NCBI RefSeq assembly: GCF_014838715.1
Contig: NZ_CP061947.1
Span: forward strand, 2,232,001-2,296,000
Source: Algoriphagus sp. Y33
Lineage (GTDB): Bacteria > Bacteroidota > Bacteroidia > Cytophagales > Cyclobacteriaceae
Reading direction: 5' to 3'
DNA length: 64,000 nucleotides
Made by a program: the position numbers and the translations under genes. The notes under the pieces are model-generated. The model saw only the letters and a program-made list of their open reading frames with translations, was not told where the DNA came from and searched no databases. The first letter of the stretch is position 1; each line of letters opens with the position of its first letter. Below are positions 28,149 to 37,183 of the stretch, piece by piece.

Positions 28149-28634
28149 TTATCTATCTTCGTTGCTCGCTTTCTGTGTTTTATCCAGTACCCGTTTAAAC
28201 TTCATCGTTTTCCCCAACAGTGAGAATCCTACATATCCCCGGAAGTCCATTTCGTTGGCACTGGTCAATTTAACCATCACGCTGTAGCTTCGGCCTTCCT
28301 CCGGGTTGTACAGTTTACCTCCTGTATATTCCCCATCTTCATAGGTCAAGTTGGTGATATTGGTAATCCCATACCTGGATCTGTCCCGCAATTTTTCATC
28401 GGGATTTTTGAAGTCTTTTTTCGGGGTTTTCCCGTCTTCTTCATACATATTTGAAGCGTGTAATAACTTTCCAAAGTATTTGTCACCTGATTTGTAAAAT
28501 TCAAATTTCAGTTTGGGGTCTGAATCCACACTTTCCCAAACCCCTATTAGTTTATCGGAAGGTAATTTTTGCGCAAAGGCCGCCACTGAAACAATAAGTA
28601 TGGAGGCTAATAGAATTATTTTTTTCAATTTCAT
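28149..28634 (-). CDS. DUF2147 secreted protein
   Basis: 161 residues with a signal peptide (MKLKKIILLASILIVSVAAFAQ). LIGVWESVDSDPKLKFEFYKSGDKYFGKL and GGKLYNPEEGRSYSVMVKL match DUF2147, a small periplasmic lipocalin-like barrel of unknown ligand. Own promoter likely; lies 87 bases upstream of the small membrane protein gene. Confidence 0.85.
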   Translation of the reverse strand: MKLKKIILLASILIVSVAAFAQKLPSDKLIGVWESVDSDPKLKFEFYKSGDKYFGKLLHASNMYEEDGKTPKKDFKNPDEKLRDRSRYGITNITNLTYEDGEYTGGKLYNPEEGRSYSVMVKLTSANEMDFRGYVGFSLLGKTMKFKRVLDKTQKASNEDR

Positions 28635-28731
28635 TTGTTCACTTGATTGAGTTTTTGAAAATTTTCAAATTCCTTATTCCCCTAGTTCATGAGGAAAGTG
28701 GGAGCAATTCCGGTGGCTATTTTGATCACGC

Positions 28732-28869
28732 CTAATAACCTCTCAAAGCGGTTTCTTTACGTCCGGTAACAGTAAGGTTGGCAGCTTGCTCAGTCAACTG
28801 TTTGAAAAGCTCCAGCCCAATCCCGCTACTTCCTCCCGTAATTAGGATTGTACTGTTTTTTAGTTCCAT
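28732..28869 (-). pseudogene. N-terminal fragment of an SDR oxidoreductase
   Basis: 45 codons from ATG 28869: MELKNSTILITGGSSGIG, then ELFKQLTEQAANLTVTGRKE, ending at a stop where an SDR would need some 200 more residues. The Rossmann glycine motif GGSSGIG is intact but no YxxxK follows. Its promoter keeps the 31/21-bp operator layout found in front of the intact SDR cassettes. Confidence 0.75.
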
Positions 28870-28892
28870 TTTCTTGTCTGTTATTGATATAT

Positions 28893-28955
28893 GCAAAGAT
28901 GCAAGTACTTGATACCACAGACTTAGCCAAAACCACTTTTACTGTAGCCGGAAAT
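28893..28955 (-). promoter_or_regulatory. Shared operator/promoter no. 1 (SDR fragment)
   Basis: Written on the + strand: GCAAAG at 28893 (reverse complement of a CTTTGC -7 box), TAGCCAAAACC at 28924 (31 bases on) and TAGCCGGAAAT at 28945 (21 bases on). Confidence 0.65.
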
Positions 28956-29053
28956 ATTTTTTTCCAACCGATCGCATCACTTATAAATACCCACAATTAA
29001 GAGTTTTATACGTAAGGGTGCTATTAATTTTAACCCACTTCATTTAGCTGTAC

Positions 29054-31228
29054 TCACATAGAATTATTTTCATTTTCCAAGGCTACCTGCAAAGGCAAAG
29101 TCCGTAATCGTTTACCGGTCAGATCAAAAACAGCATTCGCTATAGCCGGTGCAATGGGAGAAATAGGGGGTTCCCCTACCCCGGATGGTTTATCGGATCC
29201 TTCATACATAATTACTTCGATCTCCGGGGTATCCTTTAGCGTTGCAACCTTATAATTATGAAAGTTGGTTTCTACAAACCGGCCATTTTCTATCGTTCCC
29301 TGTTCGTATAAGCTTGCGCTGATAGCCATCATCGTAGCGCCCTCGACTTGCTGCCGGATTCCTGCCGGATTTATCAAAATACCGGGGTCAATTGCCTGAT
29401 AAACCTTGGTAATTACAATCTTCCCCTCTTCAATCTTTAACTCCACCACTGCCGCAGCGATTGTCTTATGGTCATCACAAACGGCTACTCCTCTTCCAAC
29501 ATCTTTGGCTATTGGGCGATACCACCCTGATTTTTCCCTGATTAATTCCAGAAGTTTTTTTCTTCTATTTAATTGCTTTGTATCTCCACAGTGATCCAGT
29601 CTGAACTTGAGTGGATTTACTCCAGCTTTATGGGCCAATTCGTCCATAAAGCTCTCTATGGCAAATGTATTGGCAAACATGCCTACCCCTCGCCACATAC
29701 ACGTCTCAAAAGGAAGGCTGCTTTGCCACATGGTGGTTTTTAGGTTTTCAATAGCATACCCTATCCTCGCACCGTGGCCAGCTACAACAAAGTCAGCTCC
29801 TAAAATGGGCTCCACAAATTTTGGCATGGCCATGAAACCCATCGGACCGGAGGCAAAGTCATGTTGCATTCCCAGAATTTTGCCGTCATCAGTCAATTTC
29901 CCACTAAGGACGTGATGAGTGTTTGGCCTTACAAACCCATTTTGAAACTCCTGCTGTCGATTGTAAAGCAGATGCACAGGCTTGCCTACGGCTTGGGATA
30001 GTTTGGCGGCCTCTACAGCATTGTGTTTGAAGGTCCGCCTACCGAAGCCACCTCCCAAAAAAACAGGTACCATTACTATGTTTTTGCTACTGAATCCCAA
30101 CCCATCTGAAATGGATTGCTGCATGAAAGGGAGATGTTGGTGGGAGGTATAGATCGTAACCTTGTCATCCACCACATCCGCCACTACAATACTTGGCTCC
30201 ATGCCGGCATGAAAACCAATGGGCGTCCGGTATTCACTTTTAACTTCTTCTGATTGAACCCTGCCGGTACTGCCCTCTTTTTGAATATTGACTTCGGTTC
30301 CAATACCCACCGTGACTGCTTCAATGGCATCTTTGGTGTTGTAGTTTGGATTATATTCCCAAGCTGCCTTTACTTTAGCGAGGGCTTCTTCTGCCGCATA
30401 TCTGGTGCCGGCCACTATCCCAATCCAATCTTTATCCTGCACTACTTTCAAGACACCGACTGCGCTCTCAGCCCCACTTAAATCCGCATTTTTTAGTTTC
30501 CCACCAATATAGGGGCTGTACATCACCGCCCCGTAAACCATATTGGGAAGGGTGGTATCAATACCGTAAATAGGCTTTCCCAATACTTTATCCGGCAAAT
30601 CAATCCGATTAAATTCCTTTCCTACGTATTTAAAGGCTGAAGCGGGACGCAAAGCAGGGGTTTCGGCTGTTTCCCATTTTGAAGTTTGCTTTGCCAAGCC
30701 GGCATAGGTTACTTCCTTGCCTGCTCCGTATAACACCCCTGCTTTTGTTTCTATGGAATCAGGCCCAACTCCCCATAATTTGGATGCTTCAAGCTTTAAG
30801 GTTTCCCGCAAAGTGGCAGCCACTTCACGGATATTTACATAGAGCGAAGAAGTACTGTTGCTGACCCCTGTATTTCCCAAAATCCCGTTAACCGAAGTTG
30901 CATGAACCACTTTTATTTTATCCAAGTCAATATCCAATTCTTCTGCCGCGAGCATGGCAAAGCCTGTAAAAATGCCCTGCCCCATTTCTACTTTAGGGGA
31001 TTTTAAGGTAATGGTATTGTCCGCATTTACCTCAAACCACAAGTGTGGATCAAAATCGGAAATCCCTGACGGCATATCCATTTCTGCCACAAAGCCACTC
31101 AGCCCCCTTCTTATGACAGACCTTCCAAAATAAAGCAGGGCCATAGTACCTGACACGCCAATTCCGGCACCTTTCAGAAACTTTCTTCTGGAAATCCCCT
31201 TTTTGGAGCCCTTATTTGATCGATCCAT
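29054..31228 (-). CDS. Molybdenum hydroxylase large subunit (isoquinoline 1-oxidoreductase beta type)
   Basis: 724 residues from ATG 31228, chosen so that the Tat signal SRRKFLKGAGIGVSG lies near the N-terminus. FGGGFGRRTFKHNAVEAA, MWRGVGMFANTFAIE, QVEGATMMAIS and PSGVGEPPISPIAPAIANAVF match the molybdopterin-binding subunits of the xanthine dehydrogenase superfamily, with the catalytic Glu in GVGEP. Exported with the Fe-S subunit, whose gene it overlaps by 17 bases. Oxidises aldehydes or N-heterocycles in known relatives; substrate here unknown. No cytochrome subunit is nearby. Confidence 0.88.
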   Translation of the reverse strand: MDRSNKGSKKGISRRKFLKGAGIGVSGTMALLYFGRSVIRRGLSGFVAEMDMPSGISDFDPHLWFEVNADNTITLKSPKVEMGQGIFTGFAMLAAEELDIDLDKIKVVHATSVNGILGNTGVSNSTSSLYVNIREVAATLRETLKLEASKLWGVGPDSIETKAGVLYGAGKEVTYAGLAKQTSKWETAETPALRPASAFKYVGKEFNRIDLPDKVLGKPIYGIDTTLPNMVYGAVMYSPYIGGKLKNADLSGAESAVGVLKVVQDKDWIGIVAGTRYAAEEALAKVKAAWEYNPNYNTKDAIEAVTVGIGTEVNIQKEGSTGRVQSEEVKSEYRTPIGFHAGMEPSIVVADVVDDKVTIYTSHQHLPFMQQSISDGLGFSSKNIVMVPVFLGGGFGRRTFKHNAVEAAKLSQAVGKPVHLLYNRQQEFQNGFVRPNTHHVLSGKLTDDGKILGMQHDFASGPMGFMAMPKFVEPILGADFVVAGHGARIGYAIENLKTTMWQSSLPFETCMWRGVGMFANTFAIESFMDELAHKAGVNPLKFRLDHCGDTKQLNRRKKLLELIREKSGWYRPIAKDVGRGVAVCDDHKTIAAAVVELKIEEGKIVITKVYQAIDPGILINPAGIRQQVEGATMMAISASLYEQGTIENGRFVETNFHNYKVATLKDTPEIEVIMYEGSDKPSGVGEPPISPIAPAIANAVFDLTGKRLRTLPLQVALENENNSM

Positions 31229-31688
31229 GAGCTTTGATTTTAGAAGCAAGAAGAATTGCATTGATTATTCGTGGATGGGTACCGCAGCGGCAGATATTTG
31301 AAATTCCGTTCTTGATGTCCTCCACAGTTGGGGTTGGATTTTCTTCCAAAAACTTGGCGGCTGCCATCATAAACCCGGGCTGGCAGTAGCCACATTGAGG
31401 CACTTGGATTTCCATCCAGGCCTGTTGTACCGGATGTAGATTGGATTCGTCTTCAGAAAGCCCTTCGATGGTTGTTACTTGTTTGCCCTCTGCCATTTTT
31501 ACCGGATAGGAACAGGATCTTATCAAATCTCCATCCACATACAGTGAGCAAGCACCACACAGCGCTTTGCCACAGCCAAACTTGGTACCTTTTAACTTAG
31601 CCAGGTCTCTCACTGCCCACAGCAGAGGCATATCAGGATCGGCTTCCAATACTATTGGTTTTTCATTGATGATTAGACTTACCTTCAT
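31212..31688 (-). CDS. Molybdenum hydroxylase [2Fe-2S] subunit
   Basis: 158 residues. First cluster ligands in FGCGKALCGACSLYVDG plus SC downstream; second cluster in CGYCQPGF and CRCGTHPRI, as in isoquinoline 1-oxidoreductase alpha and related small subunits. Passes electrons from the molybdenum centre to an external acceptor. Upstream partner of the large subunit (17-base overlap) and 105 bases downstream of the TonB receptor. Confidence 0.92.
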   Translation of the reverse strand: MKVSLIINEKPIVLEADPDMPLLWAVRDLAKLKGTKFGCGKALCGACSLYVDGDLIRSCSYPVKMAEGKQVTTIEGLSEDESNLHPVQQAWMEIQVPQCGYCQPGFMMAAAKFLEENPTPTVEDIKNGISNICRCGTHPRIINAILLASKIKAHGSIK

Positions 31689-31793
31689 GAAAGTGGTGTT
31701 TAAGTTGAATGATTAGATTTTTCCCGTATCAAAATGAACTTTGAAGAGAGAAGCAGACGGCACGTTTTTACCGAACGAGCGTAATGCTCGGGA

Positions 31794-34244
31794 CTATAGT
31801 TCGATTTTCAGTCCAAACGTTGGAAACATTCCAAGTCCAGAGCGTGAAACCTCTCCGGAAAGCGGGATGAACTGTTCAAAATTCACATTGAACGTATTTT
31901 GGATATCGGTAATGTCCAGAAACACGGTCAGATCGCTTCGCTTCATCTGTATAGTGTAGTCAGCCCGGATATCAAAGCTCACAAAATCGTCCAGTAGCCT
32001 TCCGTTTCTGGATGTTAATTCCTGCGAGTAGCGCAACATGCTCTGGTCATCAAAAACATTCTCGTGTACGATAAAATCATCAATCGGACGTCCTGTTGAG
32101 TACCTGAATTTGGCAGACAGCACCCATTTGTCATTTGGCTTATAACTTGCCAAGGCACTGAATACATGAGGTATGTTGAATGTAAAGTCGTATTCTCCCA
32201 AGCCATCGTTATCATCCCTCACACTTTGCATATAGGAATAACTTACCTGACCATAGTATTTTTTTGAAAGTCTTTTGATCAAACTGAAATCAGCACCATA
32301 CGCATAGCCTGTACCCTCATTTGTCAGATAACTCTCAGCCCTGTTTGGCTGCACGACCAAGTCATCAAACTGCTTATGCCAAGCCTCGGCCACAAATTTC
32401 AAATCCCCTGAGAATTGCATTTTGTAGCCGAGGATATTCTGAATGGTCCGCTCGTTTTTGATTACCTCACCAAAACTTTGTGCGGCGACATTGGAATAGG
32501 CTACATCCTGGTAATAAATGCCTGTAGCAAAATTGATACTCTGTCTATCTCCCAATAGTAGACTACCACTTAATCTCGGTGAAATGGTGTGCTGCTCAGC
32601 AAATCCTGTGAAATCGTAGCGAAGCCCGGGATTTAAGGTAAGTCGCTTAGTGACATTCCAAGAAAGACTGGCATATGCCGAACCGTTGAAAGCCGTATTT
32701 TCGAAGGAGGAATTGTAGCGAGCCGGATCTAAAATCTGAAAATACCGGGAAGGGTCAGGACGAAAATCAGTGGATCGAAAGGTATACAGTGTATCGGTTC
32801 GGGCTAGATTTCGCTCATAATCCAAATTGACGGCAATGGCATCAATCCCCGCTGTTAAGGTGACTTTATCGTAATTCTTGGTATAGATGGACCGGTACCC
32901 TATCTCCTGCTGGTCATTTTTTATAGTTCGGAGATCATCCCTGTATGCACCAAACGCCGGATCTAGTATTTCTCCGTCGGAAGTAAGGGAGGGAGTATAA
33001 TAGCCGAATCTGTTGTCCACGGTAGAAGCGCGGAAATAAAGTACATTTTTCCAATAACTGGATGTACTGGTTAGTGTACGCAGATTCAGACCTACCAAGG
33101 TATTGCTTCCCCGATGGTTATAGAGGACCTGTCCCGCACTGTTGTCATCATTGATATTGGTACCTGCCTCGATATCATCAATCCCCCTGCTGGGCCGCTC
33201 AGGATTGTACATGGCAATAAAGGAAAGCCTATTTTTGGTATTGATCTCCGTGGTCGTTTTTACCAGATAATCGCCCAGCGATATCGATCCCATATTGGGC
33301 ACCCCTGTGATGCTAGCCACACCTGCAAAATTCTGGTAGCGTGCAGAAGTAAAAAGGCTTGTCTTTTTGGTAAGCGGACCGTCATAAATCAGCGTCACTC
33401 CCAAAAGCTCCAACTGCGCGCTAAAAGAACTACTTTCTCTATTTCCTTCTTTGATACCAAGTCCAAGGTAAGAGGAAGATTTGCGTCCAAACGTGGCATC
33501 AAAACCACCATTCTGAAACTGAACATTATCCACCACACGGGGAGCAAAAATACTAAACCTCCCCCCGTTGGGATCATTGAAACCTGAGGAGATCCCCTCA
33601 GCTTCCAGGTGTGACAGATTAAACATCGGCATGTCATCCACCATGTACACATTGTCCTGTGTCCCCTGTCCCCTTGCCGCAATGGCCGAGAATTGAGCCC
33701 CTGCACTTACTACACCGGGCAAAACGGCAAGCGCTCTCATAATATCTCCCTGTGATCCAGCATTTCGAAATATTTCTTCCCTGGAATATGAAAATGCAGA
33801 TACAGGGGTGGATGGATTGTTCTCGCCTTTGAATGCTGTTACTGTCACTTCTCCGAGCTGGCCTACATCGTCCAGCAGCTCGAATTCAGCATAGTAAGTT
33901 TTATTTGATGATATTAGTATATCAGTAACCTTTTTGGTCTGAAAGCCAATAAATGAAAGCGTAAGTGAATGGGATCCGGTAGGTACGTTTTCAATCGAAA
34001 AGTTTCCATCGATATCCGTAATGGCGCCCAATTGGGTATTGTCCAACTGAACAGTCACACCAATCACCGGTTGCTTGGTGGCCTGTTCAATAATTTTACC
34101 TTTGAGATTTCCTGTTGACTGGGCAACTGACAGGACACTGATCATACTCAGTATGAGAGTTAACATCAGGATTTTATCTGATCTGTAAAAATTTCTTTCT
34201 TTTGGTTTGTAGAGATTCATGCTACGCATCTTTTGTAAATTCAT
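31794..34244 (-). CDS. TonB-dependent receptor with carboxypeptidase-like N-terminal domain
   Basis: 816 residues from ATG 34244. Signal peptide ends near SVLSVAQS; then a CarboxypepD_reg-like domain (LKGKIIEQATKQPVIGVTVQLD), plug (GSQGDIMRALAVLPGVVSAG, ARGQGTQDNVYMVDDMPMF) and a beta-barrel to the C-terminal aromatic end FPTFGLKIEL. The frame stays open to 34490, but the shared -7 box at 34262 places the transcript start near 34255, so I use the first ATG after it. Imports an unknown ligand; next to the molybdenum hydroxylase genes on the same strand. Confidence 0.88.
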   Translation of the reverse strand: MNLQKMRSMNLYKPKERNFYRSDKILMLTLILSMISVLSVAQSTGNLKGKIIEQATKQPVIGVTVQLDNTQLGAITDIDGNFSIENVPTGSHSLTLSFIGFQTKKVTDILISSNKTYYAEFELLDDVGQLGEVTVTAFKGENNPSTPVSAFSYSREEIFRNAGSQGDIMRALAVLPGVVSAGAQFSAIAARGQGTQDNVYMVDDMPMFNLSHLEAEGISSGFNDPNGGRFSIFAPRVVDNVQFQNGGFDATFGRKSSSYLGLGIKEGNRESSSFSAQLELLGVTLIYDGPLTKKTSLFTSARYQNFAGVASITGVPNMGSISLGDYLVKTTTEINTKNRLSFIAMYNPERPSRGIDDIEAGTNINDDNSAGQVLYNHRGSNTLVGLNLRTLTSTSSYWKNVLYFRASTVDNRFGYYTPSLTSDGEILDPAFGAYRDDLRTIKNDQQEIGYRSIYTKNYDKVTLTAGIDAIAVNLDYERNLARTDTLYTFRSTDFRPDPSRYFQILDPARYNSSFENTAFNGSAYASLSWNVTKRLTLNPGLRYDFTGFAEQHTISPRLSGSLLLGDRQSINFATGIYYQDVAYSNVAAQSFGEVIKNERTIQNILGYKMQFSGDLKFVAEAWHKQFDDLVVQPNRAESYLTNEGTGYAYGADFSLIKRLSKKYYGQVSYSYMQSVRDDNDGLGEYDFTFNIPHVFSALASYKPNDKWVLSAKFRYSTGRPIDDFIVHENVFDDQSMLRYSQELTSRNGRLLDDFVSFDIRADYTIQMKRSDLTVFLDITDIQNTFNVNFEQFIPLSGEVSRSGLGMFPTFGLKIEL

Positions 34245-34261
34245 ATCCTGCAATTGACGAA

Positions 34262-34324
34262 ACAAAATTGGCTCGCCTTTTCCGAACAGGTTTAGCCAAA
34301 AACGTTTAAGTTGTAGCCAAAAAC
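34262..34324 (-). promoter_or_regulatory. Shared operator/promoter no. 2 (TonB receptor)
   Basis: On the + strand: ACAAAAT with its reference base at 34262, TAGCCAAAAAC at 34293 (31 on) and an identical TAGCCAAAAAC at 34314 (21 on). The flanks (ACAGGTTTAGCCAA and TTGTAG) also match the promoter at 44890. Confidence 0.7.
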
Positions 34325-34510
34325 GACCTAAAGAAAAATTAGTGTTTCTCATGGGATGGCTTTGTGAACGGCTTGTTTTCAAGCTCTTGGGAAGTGGTTG
34401 TCGATGTAGTAATAGTTTGGCCTTCTTCATAGTGCTTATAGTTATTTGCTTCTGGATTTTGCTTTCGATGAGTGCTAAAGTAGCTGCCATTCCGATACCC
34501 TATTTTTGAA

Positions 34511-34545
34511 TTATACCAAATGGGCTAGCTTTTATAGCAAATGGG
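34511..34545. repeat. Direct repeat with 21-bp period
   Basis: TTATACCAAATGGG (34511-34524) and TTATAGCAAATGGG (34532-34545), one mismatch in 14, exactly 21 bases apart, in the divergent region between the TonB receptor and lytS. It does not keep the 31-bp spacing to a -7 box. The rest of 34325-34944 shows no supported gene. Confidence 0.6.
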
Positions 34546-34944
34546 GTTCTGAGCAAAACGAACTATCCTTCACTATTAAAAAAGGGCAAAAAAACATGTG
34601 GTCCCCCCCATTCCTATCCCGGATTATTAAGCCCGAAAATCAACATCTGTATAGCCAAAAAATCAATCATGAACGAACTATGCAAACAATCGTTTTACAG
34701 GATTTCATCTAATAGGTGTAGGCTTTGGTATAAAAAAAGTATTTATCCCCAAAATCTGTTTTAGTTTTACCTATTATCAGGGATATCGTCTATAAAACTC
34801 CCAATCGGTAGAACATTCCAAGGGTTAATCTTATTGAAAGTAAGCATACTGATTTTGTCGATTTTTGACCTCTAATATGCAAGACCTTGAAGAGTTTTAA
34901 GATAAAAGCGATTTCCTTGTACCTACTGCCCGGTAATAGATGTT

Positions 34945-35997
34945 ATGAGTAATTCAGAAAAAAGTTCAGTGATGGAAAAAGATTGGGTATACAGATTTTT
35001 TGTTTCTTCCGACTACAGGTTGGCACGCCATATTTCCTTGATTATATTCCTCACCTTAGTTTTATTCAATAGCCAACCGCAATTTATTGAACCGGTTCAG
35101 TCCATTATCAATAGTGGACTTGTGTTGGTTTTTGTTTTGTTGTTTTACCTGAACATGTACTGGTATGTGCCCCGATTTTTCTTCACCAACCGCTATTTCG
35201 CCTATGCATTATCGCTAATTTCCACCATTGCCATTATTTCTGCCATCTATTTTTTCAGTTGGGGAATTTTGGCTTCCTATAGAAGGGCTGATGCCTATAG
35301 AGAAGCTGCCGGTATACTTTCGGTTTCATTTGTAGTCCTGGTACTTACGATGGCTTCCACAGCGATTAAACTGTTTCAACGCTCTATTCTCGATAGCCTC
35401 CGGATAAACGAGTTGGAAAAAACGACATTAAGGTCTGAAATGGATCAGCTTAAAAACCAGATCAATCCCCATTTTTTATTCAACATGCTCAACAATGCAA
35501 ACGTTCTTACCCAAAAGGATCCGGTAAAAGCCTCGCAGGTACTCATGAAGCTGAGTGATCTGCTCCGTTATCAGCTCTATGACAGTGCGAGATTCCGCGT
35601 ACTGCTGACCGCAGACATTCATTTTTTGGAGGATCTATTAAGTCTAGAACAAATAAGAAGAGACAATTTTGAATACCTAATTTCGAAACAAGGGCAATTA
35701 AGCGGAGTTCAAATCGCACCCTTGCTCCTGGTCACATTTGTAGAAAATGCCATCAAACATAACATGGACTTAGAAAAAAAATCGTTTGTGCAGTTGTATT
35801 TTGATGTAAGCAATGACGAACTGAAATTTAAATGCATCAATTCCAAGCCAGGGATCGCAACAGCAAGAAAAGAGAAAGGAGGACTAGGATTGGCAAATGT
35901 AAAACGAAGACTCGAACTGATCTACCCCGGGAAACACACCCTACAAATAGACGATACTACCGACACCTACGGTGTATCATTAACCATCAGCCTATGA
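34945..35997 (+). CDS. LytS-type sensor histidine kinase
   Basis: 350 residues: four N-terminal membrane helices (to ~residue 140), a coiled coil, then the His_kinase box DQLKNQINPHFLFNMLNNANVL with the phosphoacceptor His, and an ATPase domain (LLVTFVENAIKHN; GGLGLANVKRRLELIYPG). Membrane-bound, no recognisable input domain. Its stop overlaps the start of the LytTR regulator (ATGA). Divergent from the TonB receptor across about 700 bases. Confidence 0.92.
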   Translation: MSNSEKSSVMEKDWVYRFFVSSDYRLARHISLIIFLTLVLFNSQPQFIEPVQSIINSGLVLVFVLLFYLNMYWYVPRFFFTNRYFAYALSLISTIAIISAIYFFSWGILASYRRADAYREAAGILSVSFVVLVLTMASTAIKLFQRSILDSLRINELEKTTLRSEMDQLKNQINPHFLFNMLNNANVLTQKDPVKASQVLMKLSDLLRYQLYDSARFRVLLTADIHFLEDLLSLEQIRRDNFEYLISKQGQLSGVQIAPLLLVTFVENAIKHNMDLEKKSFVQLYFDVSNDELKFKCINSKPGIATARKEKGGLGLANVKRRLELIYPGKHTLQIDDTTDTYGVSLTISL

Positions 35998-36719
35998 ACT
36001 GCATGATTGTGGATGACGAACCTCTAGCGAGAGAGGCTATCCAATCCTTGGTGAGTAAAATTAAAGATCTCCATTTGCTTGGCAGTTTCAGCAGTGCAAA
36101 TGCTGCCGCTGCCTATTTAGCGGATAATTCTGTAGATCTTATCTTTTTGGATATTCAAATGCCCGGAACCAATGGGATTGATTTTGCCAAAACCATTCCC
36201 CAGCACACACTCGTTATCTTCACTACGGCCTTCAGTGAATTTGCGCTTGACAGTTATGAAGTGGACGCACTTGACTATTTGATCAAACCGGTCCGCTTGG
36301 AGCGGTTCCAAAAAGCGGTGGAAAAAGCACAGTCCTATTTCAAATTACTTGCCATGGATCATTCCAGAAGTAACATCGAGGGTATTGCAGGGGATTATTT
36401 CTTTGTGAGAGCGGACAGAAAAACCTTTAAAATATACTTTAAAGACATTTTGTTTATAGAAGGGTTGAAAGACTATGTGGTCCTGCACACCGCCGAAAGG
36501 AAAATAATCACAGCGATGAACATTAAAACCATCCACGAACAATTACCGCATAGCTTGTTTGCGAGAACCGGTAAATCTTACATCATCAATGTGCAGCACA
36601 TTGACTCCTTTGATAATAACACTGTATTTATTCAAGAAAATGAAATACCAATCGGTGATGTATACCGCGGCTATTTTTTTGATGAATATGTTGTGAAGAA
36701 GTTATTAGGGAGGGGATAA
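35994..36719 (+). CDS. LytTR-family response regulator
   Basis: 241 residues from ATG 35994, which overlaps the kinase stop; the frame is open further upstream but that part lies inside the kinase gene. Receiver domain with DDE cluster (MIVDDEPLA), phospho-Asp in LIFLDIQMPG, then a LytTR DNA-binding domain (DILFIEGLKDYVVLHT, FARTGKSYIINVQHIDSF). Works with the adjacent LytS. Confidence 0.93.
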   Translation: MNCMIVDDEPLAREAIQSLVSKIKDLHLLGSFSSANAAAAYLADNSVDLIFLDIQMPGTNGIDFAKTIPQHTLVIFTTAFSEFALDSYEVDALDYLIKPVRLERFQKAVEKAQSYFKLLAMDHSRSNIEGIAGDYFFVRADRKTFKIYFKDILFIEGLKDYVVLHTAERKIITAMNIKTIHEQLPHSLFARTGKSYIINVQHIDSFDNNTVFIQENEIPIGDVYRGYFFDEYVVKKLLGRG

Positions 36720-36739
36720 TCCAACCTATGTTAGTTTCT

Positions 36740-37000
36740 GTCCTTTGTTTCCCTTCTGTTGCTGCTTGCATAGATGCAGCATAGCGTTCTCATACTACTT
36801 TAATGGCCGAAAGTGCCGCATTCATTATATCCAACTCATTGCTGGTTAATGAAAGATTAGTCGAGACAATATTTTCCCTCAATGGGTGTAATTGTATGTT
36901 CAGGGGATAGGAACGATAAACGATTTTTGAGTCGATAGCCAACCTAAGGCAATTTCTGTGGGTGTTGCATTTTTGTCTCTTGCCAGTGCAAAAACTAAAG
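36740..37000 (-). pseudogene. C-terminal remnant of an aldo/keto reductase
   Basis: Minus-strand fragments LARDKNATPTEIALGWL, STQKSFIVPIP, then in a shifted frame LHPLRENIVSTNLSLTSNEL and DIMNAALSAIKV, match the end of an aldo/keto reductase in order. A frameshift and stops separate them; the catalytic N-terminal part is absent. 37000-37133 holds nothing else. Confidence 0.75.
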
Positions 37001-37133
37001 TACCAAAGGATACAATCCCAATAATTCCCATCATCCACTGATGGCCTTTGTGGGACAGGCAGGGATGGCAGCCAATACCTGGCTCAGACCCGGCAACACT
37101 GCTGATAGTAGTAGCTGTAAATTGTTTAATGCC

Positions 37134-37159
37134 AGCTCCCTGGAAATAGGGAGCTGGAG
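37134..37159. terminator. Hairpin after SDR-like gene
   Basis: Perfect 10-bp stem CCAGCTCCCT/AGGGAGCTGG with a 6-base loop, 25 bases beyond the stop of the minus-strand gene at 37184; no T-run. Confidence 0.45.
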
Positions 37160-37183
37160 TAAATTTTAAACGCGATTTCCTGT

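Noticed and set aside
34506..34712. 68-codon plus-strand frame upstream of lytS
   Set aside because: Begins inside the 21-bp direct repeat, no start signal or family, composition like spacer.
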